A DNA stretch of 64,000 bases, taken from positions 62,001 to 126,000 of the forward strand of contig JACRBM010000058.1 of assembly GCA_016219275.1 (NCBI GenBank), in the 5' to 3' direction. Below are positions 8,795 through 16,616 of the stretch, piece after piece. A model generated the notes under the pieces. It searched no databases. It was not told the origin of the DNA and saw only the letters and a program-made list of their open reading frames with translations. Source of the stretch: Chloroflexota bacterium. Its GTDB lineage: Bacteria; Chloroflexota; Anaerolineae; UBA4142. Made by a program: the position numbers and the translations under genes. Each line of letters begins with the position of its first letter. Position 1 is the first letter of the stretch.

Positions 8795-10012
8795 ATGAGC
8801 GAATGGCGAATAGCAAATGGCGAATGGCGGATGGCGAACAACTCTGAGCGTGTGTTGACGCAATTGATTCGCGCCGCGTTTCCGTTTGACGGTGACGCGA
8901 TTGGAATGCCTCAGGTTAACGCGGACGAGTGGATCGCCATCGCGCAGACTGCGCAACAACACAATCTTGCGCCATTGTTCTACGCGGCACTCTGGCGCTA
9001 TGACGGCGCGCCCGAACCGCCAGGCGCGCTCGTCGAATCGTTGCAGACGGCGTATCATCAAACGAAAATCGCGAACTGGGTCGCGTTCCGTGAGGTCGGC
9101 GAGTTGCTCGCCATCTTCGAGCGCGAAAAAATCCCGGCGGTGTTGCTCAAAGGCGCGGCGCTCGCGAACACGCTGTACCCCAACATCGCGATGCGTCCGA
9201 TGGGCGATATGGACATTTTGATTCACCGCGACGACGCGCCGCGCGTGAGCGACATTTTGACTGCGCGCGGTTTTACGACGACGTTAGAGCCAACCGAAAA
9301 TTTCTACACGCGCTTTTCATACGACCAGGCGTTCGAGCGCGTTGGCAAATATCCGCTGATGATCGAAATGCACTGGCATCTCTTCAACCTGCCGTACTAT
9401 CGCGAGCGAATCGCGATCGAGTGGTTTTGGCAACGCACGCTGCCGATGCGCGTGAACGATCAACCCGCGCGCGTGTTCGCGCCCGAAGCGCAGATCATTC
9501 ACCTTGCCGCGCACGCGGTTTTGCATCACCAGGGACACGGCTTACTCGCGGCGTACGACTTGGCGTTGGTGCTCGCGCGTTATCGCGAGCAGATCAACTG
9601 GGACGATGTGATCGAGTCCGCGCGCGCGTTTGGCTTGAGCCGCATCGTGCAGTCCAATCTCGCGCGCGTGGGAGATACCTGGGGTGTGTCCGTGCCGAAC
9701 GAGGTGCGCGCGCGATTGGCGCGCTCCGCCAGCGTGCGCGAACGTATCTTGTTCGCGATCAACACCGCGCCGCGCGTCGAGGCGCGCGATGTGTGGGATG
9801 GAATGAATCTGCCGAGCGGCAAATCGAGATGGCTGTACTTTTGGCACACCTTCTTTCCCAGCCGCGAATACATGCGGCAACGGTACGCCATCACCGACGC
9901 GCGCACATTGCCGTTGCATTATCTGCGGCGACTCGGCAGAGGCGCGGGCATGTTTGCCCAGTCCGCGGCGGCGATGGCGGGGAATGTGGTGAAGGTGTTG
10001 GGACGGACGTAA
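8795..10012 (+). CDS. Nucleotidyltransferase-fold family protein (NTP_transf_5-like)
   Basis: The 405-residue protein carries the signature of the uncharacterised nucleotidyltransferase family often found with exopolysaccharide and PqqD genes: LLKGAALANTLYP near residue 120 followed by RPMGDMDILI near 135, giving the D-x-D metal site. No transferase substrate is established for the family. The ATG at 8795 lies 3 bp after the previous stop, but the first 12 codons are a 7-bp tandem repeat (GAATGGC-like), so ATG 8831 may be the ancestral start. It is followed closely by a PqqD gene and the first radical SAM gene, which suggests it belongs functionally with the peptide-modification cassette. Confidence 0.7.
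   Translation: MSEWRIANGEWRMANNSERVLTQLIRAAFPFDGDAIGMPQVNADEWIAIAQTAQQHNLAPLFYAALWRYDGAPEPPGALVESLQTAYHQTKIANWVAFREVGELLAIFEREKIPAVLLKGAALANTLYPNIAMRPMGDMDILIHRDDAPRVSDILTARGFTTTLEPTENFYTRFSYDQAFERVGKYPLMIEMHWHLFNLPYYRERIAIEWFWQRTLPMRVNDQPARVFAPEAQIIHLAAHAVLHHQGHGLLAAYDLALVLARYREQINWDDVIESARAFGLSRIVQSNLARVGDTWGVSVPNEVRARLARSASVRERILFAINTAPRVEARDVWDGMNLPSGKSRWLYFWHTFFPSREYMRQRYAITDARTLPLHYLRRLGRGAGMFAQSAAAMAGNVVKVLGRT
8799..8837. repeat. Heptanucleotide tandem repeat (GAATGGC) at gene start
   Basis: Five units (GAATGGC, GAATAGC, AAATGGC, GAATGGC, GGATGGC) run in phase through the first codons of the gene at 8795. It encodes the odd N-terminus EWRIANGEWRMAN. Confidence 0.7.
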
Positions 10013-10053
10013 TACCGCTAAACTTGTTTCCTTTCGTGCGGCGAAACAATTGA

Positions 10054-10060
10054 CCAGGAG
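10054..10060 (+). promoter_or_regulatory. Ribosome binding site deciding a TTG start
   Basis: CCAGGAG at 10054-10060 is 7 bp upstream of TTG 10068 in the PqqD frame. The earlier in-frame TTG at 10050 lies before this site and has none of its own, so 10068 is preferred. Confidence 0.6.
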
Positions 10061-10067
10061 AATAACT

Positions 10068-10373
10068 TTGAAAGACACGGCGCTAAAATCACCGCGTTAC
10101 ATTATCAATCCCGATGTCGTTCTGCGCGAAGAAGATGAGGACGGTGGTCTGCTGTTCAATCCGGATACCAACCAAATTCGCGTGCTCAATCACACCGGCT
10201 TGTTCGTCTGGAAATTGTGCGACGGCGCGCACGACGCGCCGACCATCGCGAACGCGTTTTGCGATGTGTACGAGGACGTGCCGGAAGATCAGGTTGGCGC
10301 GCAAGTCAAGGTATTTATTGACGAGATGGTCGCGAACGGATTTATCGGCGTTGCGGAAGAACCATCTGCCTAG
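10068..10373 (+). CDS. PqqD-family peptide-binding protein (RRE), copy 1
   Basis: This 101-residue protein has the PqqD pattern: an N-terminal strand, the LFNPDTNQIRVLNHTGLFVWKLCDGAHDAPTIA-like core (residues about 28-58) and a C-terminal helix with VKVFIDEMVANGFI. PqqD proteins bind the leader of a ribosomally made peptide and present it to a radical SAM enzyme. A radical SAM/SPASM gene starts 11 bp downstream, so the two probably act together. It is about the normal PqqD length. The nearest candidate substrate is the Cys-rich peptide at 13487. The start chosen is TTG 10068, on the strength of the AGGAG site. Confidence 0.82.
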   Translation: MKDTALKSPRYIINPDVVLREEDEDGGLLFNPDTNQIRVLNHTGLFVWKLCDGAHDAPTIANAFCDVYEDVPEDQVGAQVKVFIDEMVANGFIGVAEEPSA

Positions 10374-10384
10374 AAAATCAAACT

Positions 10385-11482
10385 GTGAGCAACTCGCCAA
10401 CCTTGCCTCCCCCGCGTAATATGAATATCGCGCTCACGGGTCGTTGCAATCTGCGTTGCCAGTACTGTTTCTACGCGGACGAAATGACCGCGCTGCGCGA
10501 TCTGCCGACCGAACGCTGGCTCGCGTTCTTCGCGGAACTGGGGCGCTTGAAAATCATGGACGTGACGCTCACCGGCGGCGAAGCGTTTACGCGTCCCGAC
10601 CTATTCGATTTGATTGACGGCATCATTGCGAACCGAATGCGCTATAGCATCTTGAGCAACGGCACACTGATTGACGAAACGATGGCGGCGAAGTTCGAGA
10701 TCGGGAAACGCCGCCGGCGATTGAATTACATCCAGGTCTCGATGGATGGTTCATGCGCGGAGATTCACGACCAGAGTCGCCCGAACAGTTTCGCGCGTGC
10801 GGTGCGCGGTTTGCGTTTGCTCAAACAAGCCGGCTTGCCAATTACGGTACGCACGACGATCAACCGGCACAATCTCCACGATTTGGAAAACATCGCGTGC
10901 CTGCTACTCGACGACATCGGCTTGGCGTCGTTCAGCACGAACGAGGCAATGCCGATTGGCGCAGGGTGCGAGAACCAGGGCGACGTGTCGCTCACGTCGC
11001 GCGAAAAAGCGGAAGCGATGGAGATCATCGCGCGCTTGCTCGAACGCTACCCCGGTCGTCTCACCGCGAACGCGGGACCGCAAGCCAAGCGCAAGGCATA
11101 CGCGGAGATGGAACACGCGCGGCGCACCGGCGAGAAATCCGCCGGGTGGACGATGGGCTACTTGACCGCGTGTGGCTGCATCTTTTCCAATATGGATATT
11201 TTGCACGACGGCACGATCGTTCCGTGCCACATGTTGTCCGGCTTGACGCTGGGCAACATCGCGACCGATTCGCTCGAAGCGATTTGGCAAACGCATCCGA
11301 CGTTGCGCGCATTACGCGAACGTCGCGCGATCCCGATGCAGCAGGTTGCCGGTTGCGCGAGTTGCGAGTGGGCGTCGTACTGCAACGGAAGTTGCCCCGG
11401 CTTGGCGTACCAATTGACCGGCGATTTCAACCGCGCGAATCCCGAAGATTGCTATCGCCATTTTTTGATAGAGACCACGTAA
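10385..11482 (+). CDS. Radical SAM/SPASM peptide maturase 1
   Basis: The 365-residue enzyme has the 4Fe-4S motif C21-x3-C25-x2-C28 (GRCNLRCQYCFYAD), the LTGGEAF glycine-rich motif near 60 and ILSNGTL, then a C-terminal SPASM region with Cys-rich CASCEWASYCNGSCPG. SPASM enzymes install thioether, carbon-carbon or epimerised residues in peptides using S-adenosylmethionine. It follows a PqqD gene by 11 bp and precedes a second maturase. The pair and the neighbours recall the ScmE/ScmF enzymes of the cassette named SynChlorMet in TIGRFAMs; that match is from memory and not searched. The start is GTG, with no strong ribosome site, so translation may be coupled to pqqD. Confidence 0.87.
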   Translation: MSNSPTLPPPRNMNIALTGRCNLRCQYCFYADEMTALRDLPTERWLAFFAELGRLKIMDVTLTGGEAFTRPDLFDLIDGIIANRMRYSILSNGTLIDETMAAKFEIGKRRRRLNYIQVSMDGSCAEIHDQSRPNSFARAVRGLRLLKQAGLPITVRTTINRHNLHDLENIACLLLDDIGLASFSTNEAMPIGAGCENQGDVSLTSREKAEAMEIIARLLERYPGRLTANAGPQAKRKAYAEMEHARRTGEKSAGWTMGYLTACGCIFSNMDILHDGTIVPCHMLSGLTLGNIATDSLEAIWQTHPTLRALRERRAIPMQQVAGCASCEWASYCNGSCPGLAYQLTGDFNRANPEDCYRHFLIETT

Positions 11483-11483
11483 C

Positions 11484-11542
11484 GCAAATTGGAAATTTGC
11501 GCCACAATATGGAGATGACGTAGGGCAAATTTCCAATTTGCC
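11484..11542. repeat. GCAAATT-palindrome doublet
   Basis: GCAAATTGGAAATTTGC (11484-11500) and GGCAAATTTCCAATTTGCC (11524-11542) are palindromes, each followed by CACAATAYGGAGA. The second copy provides the GGAG that serves the next gene as ribosome site, so a repeat unit seems to have been co-opted for translation. Confidence 0.6.
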
Positions 11543-11564
11543 GCACAATACGGAGACAAACCTA

Positions 11565-12719
11565 GTGACCACAACTTGCGATCCAATAACCCCCGCGCAA
11601 ACCATCGCGCCGATACAACTCGATTTGCCCGAAGGCGTCCCGCCGCTCACCTCATTGTACGTGTATGCCGCCGGTTCGTGCAACCTGGCTTGCCGGCATT
11701 GTTGGATCGTGCCCAAGTTTCAACCGGACGGCGACGGCGGTCCATACGTCAAACTGGAATACGTCGAGAAAGCGATCCGCGAGGGCAAACCGCTGGGCTT
11801 GCGCTCGATCAAATTAACCGGCGGCGAACCGATGTTGCACCCGCAATTCCGTGAACTTGTTTCTTTGATTAACGATGCCGGATTGGATATCGTCATCGAG
11901 ACGAACGGAACGTTGGTGGATGATACGCTTGCGAAATTCCTGAAAGAAAAATCCCGCGTCTGTTTTATCTCTGTCAGTCTGGACGGCGTCAAGCCGGAAA
12001 CGCACGATGCGTTGCGGAGTGTGCCAGGAAGTTACGACCGTGCGGTTGCCGGGATCAAGAACCTGGTCGCAGTGGGATTTCGCCCGCAAGTGATTTGTAC
12101 GCTGCACAGGGGCAACGTCTCTGAGATGGCGGAGGTTGTGTCGCTCGCGGAAAAACTGGGGTGTGGCTCGGTCAAATTCAACCATGTTCAGCAGACTGGT
12201 CGCGGCGAAAGATTCTGCGATGACCAGGGTTTGGATGTTGTGGAGATTATCCAACTGTATCGCCGCATCGAAGATGAGATCGCGCCGCAAAGCCGAGTGC
12301 CGATTCATTTTGATATTCCCTTTGCATTCTTCCCGATTCGTAAACTGCTCAACGATGCGCTTGGCAGATGCACGGTCAAGAATATCCTCGGAATGTTGGC
12401 GACTGGCGAACTAGCGTTGTGTGGAATTGGCACGACAATCCCGGAATTGATTTATGGTCATGCCGAGACGAATGACTTGTATGAGGTGTGGTGTACTAGC
12501 CCTGGGCTTGTGCGTCTGCGCGAGCAAATTCCGTTGCGGTTGGAAGGAATCTGCGCGCAATGTCTTCATCGCGATATATGTCAGGGCGAGTGTGTGGCGA
12601 ATAATTTTCACGTTGCTGGAAAGTTGAATGCTCCGTACTATTTTTGTGATCGCGCGAATGACCTGGGATTATTCCCACCGCCCAGAAACAAACAGCCGGT
12701 TGTGGCTGTGTGTGGATAA
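11565..12719 (+). CDS. Radical SAM/SPASM peptide maturase 2
   Basis: The 384-residue enzyme has C39-x3-C43-x2-C46 (GSCNLACRHCWIV), LTGGEPM near 84 and ETNGTLV, and a C-terminal Cys set with CAQCLHRDICQGECVANNF and a final YYFCD. It is clearly distinct from maturase 1 in sequence and resembles the ScmF type (recalled, not searched). GTG 11565 is preferred to the upstream TTG 11538 because CGGAG lies about 9 bp before it; the upstream extension is inside the palindromic repeat. It lies between maturase 1 and the S26 peptidase, so it probably acts on the peptide encoded at 13487. Confidence 0.86.
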   Translation: MTTTCDPITPAQTIAPIQLDLPEGVPPLTSLYVYAAGSCNLACRHCWIVPKFQPDGDGGPYVKLEYVEKAIREGKPLGLRSIKLTGGEPMLHPQFRELVSLINDAGLDIVIETNGTLVDDTLAKFLKEKSRVCFISVSLDGVKPETHDALRSVPGSYDRAVAGIKNLVAVGFRPQVICTLHRGNVSEMAEVVSLAEKLGCGSVKFNHVQQTGRGERFCDDQGLDVVEIIQLYRRIEDEIAPQSRVPIHFDIPFAFFPIRKLLNDALGRCTVKNILGMLATGELALCGIGTTIPELIYGHAETNDLYEVWCTSPGLVRLREQIPLRLEGICAQCLHRDICQGECVANNFHVAGKLNAPYYFCDRANDLGLFPPPRNKQPVVAVCG

Positions 12720-12812
12720 CCAATGTCGCTGATCACCAAGCCCGGTATTATCGTGTCGCGCACCCAAAGACGAAGTAGACTGGGACGCGATTGATAAGGC
12801 AATGGCAAAGTA

Positions 12813-13436
12813 ATGCGCGATGGAACACTCACCTGCTATTATCGCGGCGACAGCATGCGCGGCACATTTCGCCTCGGTGACCGCTTGCTCATCGCGCCAA
12901 TGTCGCTTGGCGAGATTCGTCTTGGCGATGTTGTCGTCTTTCGCGCGACAAACCAGCGCGACGCGGCGGACGAAATCGTGCATCGCGTTGTCGCCATCAC
13001 GTCTGCGGGCTTGGTAACACAAGGCGACAACAATCCTTGTTGCGACGCGTTCCCGGTAACCGCCGACAACTTGATCGGGCGTGTGACGCGCGCCGAACGC
13101 GATGGCAAGACGCGTTCGGTGCGCGGTGGGCGAATCGCGCTCGCGCGGGTCTGGCTCGCGCGTGCCAGGCGTCACGTTCGGCGAGACGCGTGGCAACTGA
13201 TCACGTGGTCTGGGTATCGCGTCTATCGCTGGTTGCGCGATACGCGCATCGTTGCGCGCCTCTGGCACCCCGCGATCACGCAACTCACACTGACGACCGA
13301 GCAAGGACGCGTGGTCAAGTACGTGCTGCATGGGCGCACCATCGCCCGTTGGTGGCAACATACCAATCGCTTTGAGTGTGACAAACCGTACGATCTCATC
13401 CTCTCTCGACCCGATCCATCCGGTCGCAGAGTGTAG
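12813..13436 (+). CDS. S26-type signal-peptidase-like protein
   Basis: The first 100 residues of this 207-residue protein match the S24/S26 Ser-peptidase core: YRGDSMRGTF with the candidate nucleophile Ser14, a LGDVVVFR strand, and HRVVAIT followed by TQGDNN. The His in place of a Lys general base is the arrangement of archaeal/ER-type (SipW-like) signal peptidases. The C-terminal 100 residues are Arg-rich and unassigned. No clear transmembrane helix is seen, so it may act on the inner face or as a leader protease. It sits between the two maturases and the candidate precursor, which suggests it cleaves the leader. The ribosome site is weak. Confidence 0.68.
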   Translation: MRDGTLTCYYRGDSMRGTFRLGDRLLIAPMSLGEIRLGDVVVFRATNQRDAADEIVHRVVAITSAGLVTQGDNNPCCDAFPVTADNLIGRVTRAERDGKTRSVRGGRIALARVWLARARRHVRRDAWQLITWSGYRVYRWLRDTRIVARLWHPAITQLTLTTEQGRVVKYVLHGRTIARWWQHTNRFECDKPYDLILSRPDPSGRRV

Positions 13437-13486
13437 GGGCATCCTTCGACCAAGGTATTGCGCCTCTACTCAGAACGGAAGTGCAT

Positions 13487-13753
13487 GTGAAAAAGAAAAA
13501 TGGGCGACCGGTCTACGAGCCGCCACGCGCGCGCGATTTATCTACTCCCACCGCGAGCGGACTCGGTCCGCTGGGGATGTGCCTTGACGGCAGTACGCCG
13601 GCGGTAGAAACGTGTACCAACGGTTTTTTCCCGGCGCAAGACCCTTCGTTGTGTAGTCCAGCCGGCGCGGCGCCGCGCTGGGCGGGTTGCGCGAACGGCT
13701 CGATTCCATTCGCAGTGTGCTCGAACGGTTCAGCAGTGCCACGCGGCGGTTAG
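13487..13753 (+). CDS. Candidate modified-peptide precursor with repeated Cys-x-(Asn/Asp)-Gly motif
   Basis: This 88-residue peptide has a basic leader (MKKKNGRPVYEPP) and a core with five cysteines at 32, 43, 56, 68 and 78, spaced 11, 13, 12 and 10 apart. Four of them sit in C-x-(D/N)-G (CLDG, CTNG, CANG, CSNG); the other is CSPAG. It ends in PRGG. There are no membrane segments and no known enzyme domain. Two radical SAM maturases, a PqqD and a peptidase are upstream and an HPr-kinase-like gene and an ABC exporter are downstream. This resembles the small ScmA-type peptide of the recalled SynChlorMet cassette. GTG 13487 follows ACGGAAG; GTG 13481 is also possible. That it is expressed and modified is inference. 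Confidence 0.62.
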   Translation: MKKKNGRPVYEPPRARDLSTPTASGLGPLGMCLDGSTPAVETCTNGFFPAQDPSLCSPAGAAPRWAGCANGSIPFAVCSNGSAVPRGG

Positions 13754-13798
13754 TTGCGACGCGCATTGATCCAATCCACTTTGTCCCATCGAGTTTAA

Positions 13799-14737
13799 TT
13801 GTTCACCCAAACGCATCAAATCGCCGGCGTCACGTTTCACACTCAAGCCGAAACGACATTTCCCTTTCAAGACGCGTTCGCGCCTTTTCAAACGAACGCG
13901 CGCGCCAGTGATGTGCGTTGCCGGGCGCAGGTCGTTTCGCTCGACGCGTCGGCGATGCTCCCACTGACCTTGCCACCCGCTCGCCGCATCTCGCGCGACG
14001 TGGTTTTCTCGCGCGAAGAGTGGACCACCCCGCTCTTGCGTTCGCCGCTTGTGCAACACCGCTTGTGGGCGTCGCTCAATCAGCCAGAGCACAACCGCGT
14101 CGAGTTGCGCGACTGGGCAGTGACGCTGTTCGATTTCGCGCGGCGCGAAGTGGCATTATTCCACACGCTGGAGCATGACGAATTTCTCGCGCAGTGTTAC
14201 GTGGGTCCCAGTTTGTTCGCGCCCTTTTTGCCGACGTTCGACGCGATGATGCTGCACAGTTCCGCCGTCGTCGTCGGTCAAGTCGCCGCGCTATTCTTTG
14301 CGCCGGACGAAGGCGGCAAGACGACGGTCGCGCGCACCGCGCCGCGCGCGGCGATTTTGTGCGACGATCAAAATATCATTCGCCAAACCGGCAACGCATT
14401 TGTTGTTCACAGCACGCCCTGGGGTTTGTATCACGATGGTCCGCGCGCCGCGCCGTTGGGCGGTATGTTCTTCTTGGAAAAGGCGGATCGCTTTGAACTG
14501 ATTCCGCTGAAACGCACGGAGGCGATGGCGCACATTTGGAACGAGCACGCGAGTTTTCTCGCCGTGTTGCCCAAGCATCTGCGCGTGCGCGCGTTCGATC
14601 TCGTGTGCGAGGCGTGTCGCGCGGTTCCGACGTATCGAATGCGTTTCCCCAAAGATGGTGTGGATTGGCGCGCGATTGGCGCGGTGATGGAGAGGACCGC
14701 ATCGAACGTGACAAGTCGTATCTCAGGAGAGACGTGA
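13799..14737 (+). CDS. HPr-kinase-like P-loop protein, copy 1 (ScmC-like)
   Basis: The 312-residue protein has a P-loop variant, APDEGGKTTVA (near residue 170), preceded by MMLHSSAVVV, the layout of the HPr kinase-like proteins found with PqqD in peptide and glycan clusters. After it comes ILCDDQNII, a Walker-B-like segment. It is not a true HPr kinase, since it lacks the rest of that enzyme and no HPr is nearby; a role in phosphorylating a peptide or carrier has been suggested for lasso-peptide relatives. The start is TTG 13799. The stop overlaps the start of the exporter gene (GTGA), so the two are co-translated. A second copy lies at 19513. Confidence 0.65.
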   Translation: MFTQTHQIAGVTFHTQAETTFPFQDAFAPFQTNARASDVRCRAQVVSLDASAMLPLTLPPARRISRDVVFSREEWTTPLLRSPLVQHRLWASLNQPEHNRVELRDWAVTLFDFARREVALFHTLEHDEFLAQCYVGPSLFAPFLPTFDAMMLHSSAVVVGQVAALFFAPDEGGKTTVARTAPRAAILCDDQNIIRQTGNAFVVHSTPWGLYHDGPRAAPLGGMFFLEKADRFELIPLKRTEAMAHIWNEHASFLAVLPKHLRVRAFDLVCEACRAVPTYRMRFPKDGVDWRAIGAVMERTASNVTSRISGET

Positions 14738-16566
14738 CCACCTGGCTTGCCTATCTCAGACAAGGACTCGCGCGCACGTCGCCGGCGGACCGGCTCGCCG
14801 GGCGCGGGGGTTACGCCGGTGCAAAAGCGAATCTCAAGAATCTACAACCGTTCGTCGCGCGGCACTGGCGGCAAGGCGCGCTCGGCGCGCTCCTCATCCT
14901 TTTCAATGCGCTTCTCGCGTTTCCCGATCCGCTCATCTATCGTTTTCTGATTGACGATGTGATCCTGGGTCGGCAATTGAACTTGCTCGTCATCGCGCTC
15001 GGTCTGCTCGCCGTCATCAAGGTATTCGCGATGGCGTCCGGCACGTTACAGCAATTCTTCTTTACGCGCTTTGAACAGCAAGTGCTCCTCGACATTCAGC
15101 GCGATCTGCTCGACCGCACGCTGCGTTTCCCCAAATCGTTCTTTGACGACAAAGAGGTCGGCTATTTGATGTCGCGCTTGCTCTCGGACGTGCAGGGCTT
15201 GCGCTGGTTCTTTTCTAGCACGCTCGTCTATATCGTGACGAACGTTCTGCGTTTCATCGGCGGCGTCGCGTTCCTGTTTTATCTCGAATGGAAACTCGCG
15301 CTCGTCACCTTGATCGTACTCCCCGCGCTCGTATTTGCCGTGCGCTATTTCTCCGCCAAGCTGCGCGTCCTGAGTCACGCCAGCATGGAGCGGCAGGCGA
15401 ACGTCACGCGCACAATGCAAGAATCGCTCTCCGCGACCGCGCTCATCAAAGCGTTCGCGTCCGAAAAGCGCACCGTCGCGCAGGTGATGGAGCAACTGAA
15501 TGCCGCGCGGCAAATCGCGATGGAACAGATGACGGTCGGCACGCTCGCGAACCTCGCCATCGGTATTCTGCCGGACGCCGCGCGCGCGGTCGTGCTGATC
15601 GCCGGCGCGGTCTGGGTCATTCAGGGCGAATGGACGCTCGGCTCGCTCCTCGCGTTTCAAGCGTACCTGGGTTACGTGTACGGTCCCGCGCTTTTCCTCG
15701 CCTCCGCGAATCTGCAATTGCAAAACGCGCTCGCCGCGCTCGAACGCGTTTCGACCTTGTTCGACATCGTGCCGGAAGAAAACCTGGGTGTAGGCAAACG
15801 CGTCGCACGCTTGCGCGGCGAGATCGAATTCAGGAATGTGTCGTTCGCGTACAACGGCAGTGAGCCGGTCATCGAGGAAGTGTCGTTTTGCGCGCAACCC
15901 GGCGAACGCATCGCAATTGTCGGACCGAGCGGCGTCGGCAAGACAACGCTGTTGAGTTTGCTTCTGCGATTCTACAAACCGACGCGCGGCGAGATTTGCT
16001 TCGATGGCATCCCCGCTTCCGAGTACGCGCTTGGTTCTCTGCGCGAGCGCATCGGGTACGTCGCGCAGAGCACGGTGTTGCTTGCGGGCACGATGATGGA
16101 GAATTTGCGGTACGGCAATCCCGAAGCGAGCGAGCACCAAGTGATGCGCGCCGCGCAGATCGCCGGCATCCACGCGTTCATCGCCGATCTGCCGCACGGC
16201 TATCAATCCCAGGTCGGCGAGCGCGGCGTGAATTTATCGGAAGGACAGAAACAGCGGCTCGCCATCGCGCGCGCGCTGATCAAAGACCCGGACATTTTGA
16301 TCTTGGACGAGCCGACCGCCGCGCTCGACGGCTTGATCGAGCGATCCATCTTCGACGCGTTGCCGGAATTCGTGCGCGGGAAAACCTTGTTCGTCGTCGC
16401 GCACCGGCTCGCGACGATTCAAAACGCCGATCGCATTTTGTTGTTGAATGAAAAACGTTTGGTCGCGTCCGGCACGCATCGCGAATTGAGCGCGCACAGC
16501 GAGTTCTATCGCGCGCTCGTCGCGACCCAGCAATTCACCAACCCGGCAATCGCGCCGGTCTCGTAA
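14734..16566 (+). CDS. ABC transporter, membrane and ATPase domains in one chain
   Basis: The 610-residue half-transporter has six predicted membrane segments in residues about 50-320 and an ATPase domain with Walker A GPSGVGKTT near 400, signature LSEGQKQRL near 502 and Walker B ILILDEPTAALD. It should work as a homodimer exporter in the inner membrane. It has no N-terminal C39 peptidase domain, so any leader cleavage would be done by another protein, such as the S26-type one at 12813. GTG 14734 overlaps the previous stop and follows AGGAGA; the frame is open upstream but that part lies inside the preceding gene. Its place suggests export of the modified peptide, although lipid or glycan export is also possible. 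Confidence 0.88.
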   Translation: MTTWLAYLRQGLARTSPADRLAGRGGYAGAKANLKNLQPFVARHWRQGALGALLILFNALLAFPDPLIYRFLIDDVILGRQLNLLVIALGLLAVIKVFAMASGTLQQFFFTRFEQQVLLDIQRDLLDRTLRFPKSFFDDKEVGYLMSRLLSDVQGLRWFFSSTLVYIVTNVLRFIGGVAFLFYLEWKLALVTLIVLPALVFAVRYFSAKLRVLSHASMERQANVTRTMQESLSATALIKAFASEKRTVAQVMEQLNAARQIAMEQMTVGTLANLAIGILPDAARAVVLIAGAVWVIQGEWTLGSLLAFQAYLGYVYGPALFLASANLQLQNALAALERVSTLFDIVPEENLGVGKRVARLRGEIEFRNVSFAYNGSEPVIEEVSFCAQPGERIAIVGPSGVGKTTLLSLLLRFYKPTRGEICFDGIPASEYALGSLRERIGYVAQSTVLLAGTMMENLRYGNPEASEHQVMRAAQIAGIHAFIADLPHGYQSQVGERGVNLSEGQKQRLAIARALIKDPDILILDEPTAALDGLIERSIFDALPEFVRGKTLFVVAHRLATIQNADRILLLNEKRLVASGTHRELSAHSEFYRALVATQQFTNPAIAPVS

Positions 16567-16616
16567 CGTATTTCGAGAACGTCCAGTTCTGATCTCAACG
16601 AGGGAGCGTATTCAGC

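Noticed and set aside
12723-12794. A 23-codon frame (MSLITKPGIIVSRTQRRSRL...) between maturase 2 and the peptidase, considered as a small precursor
   Set aside because: It has no ribosome site and no Cys or other modifiable pattern; nothing supports expression.
14536-14733. N-terminal extension of the ABC transporter
   Set aside because: It lies in the HPr-kinase-like gene; GTG 14734 with AGGAGA and stop overlap is a better start.
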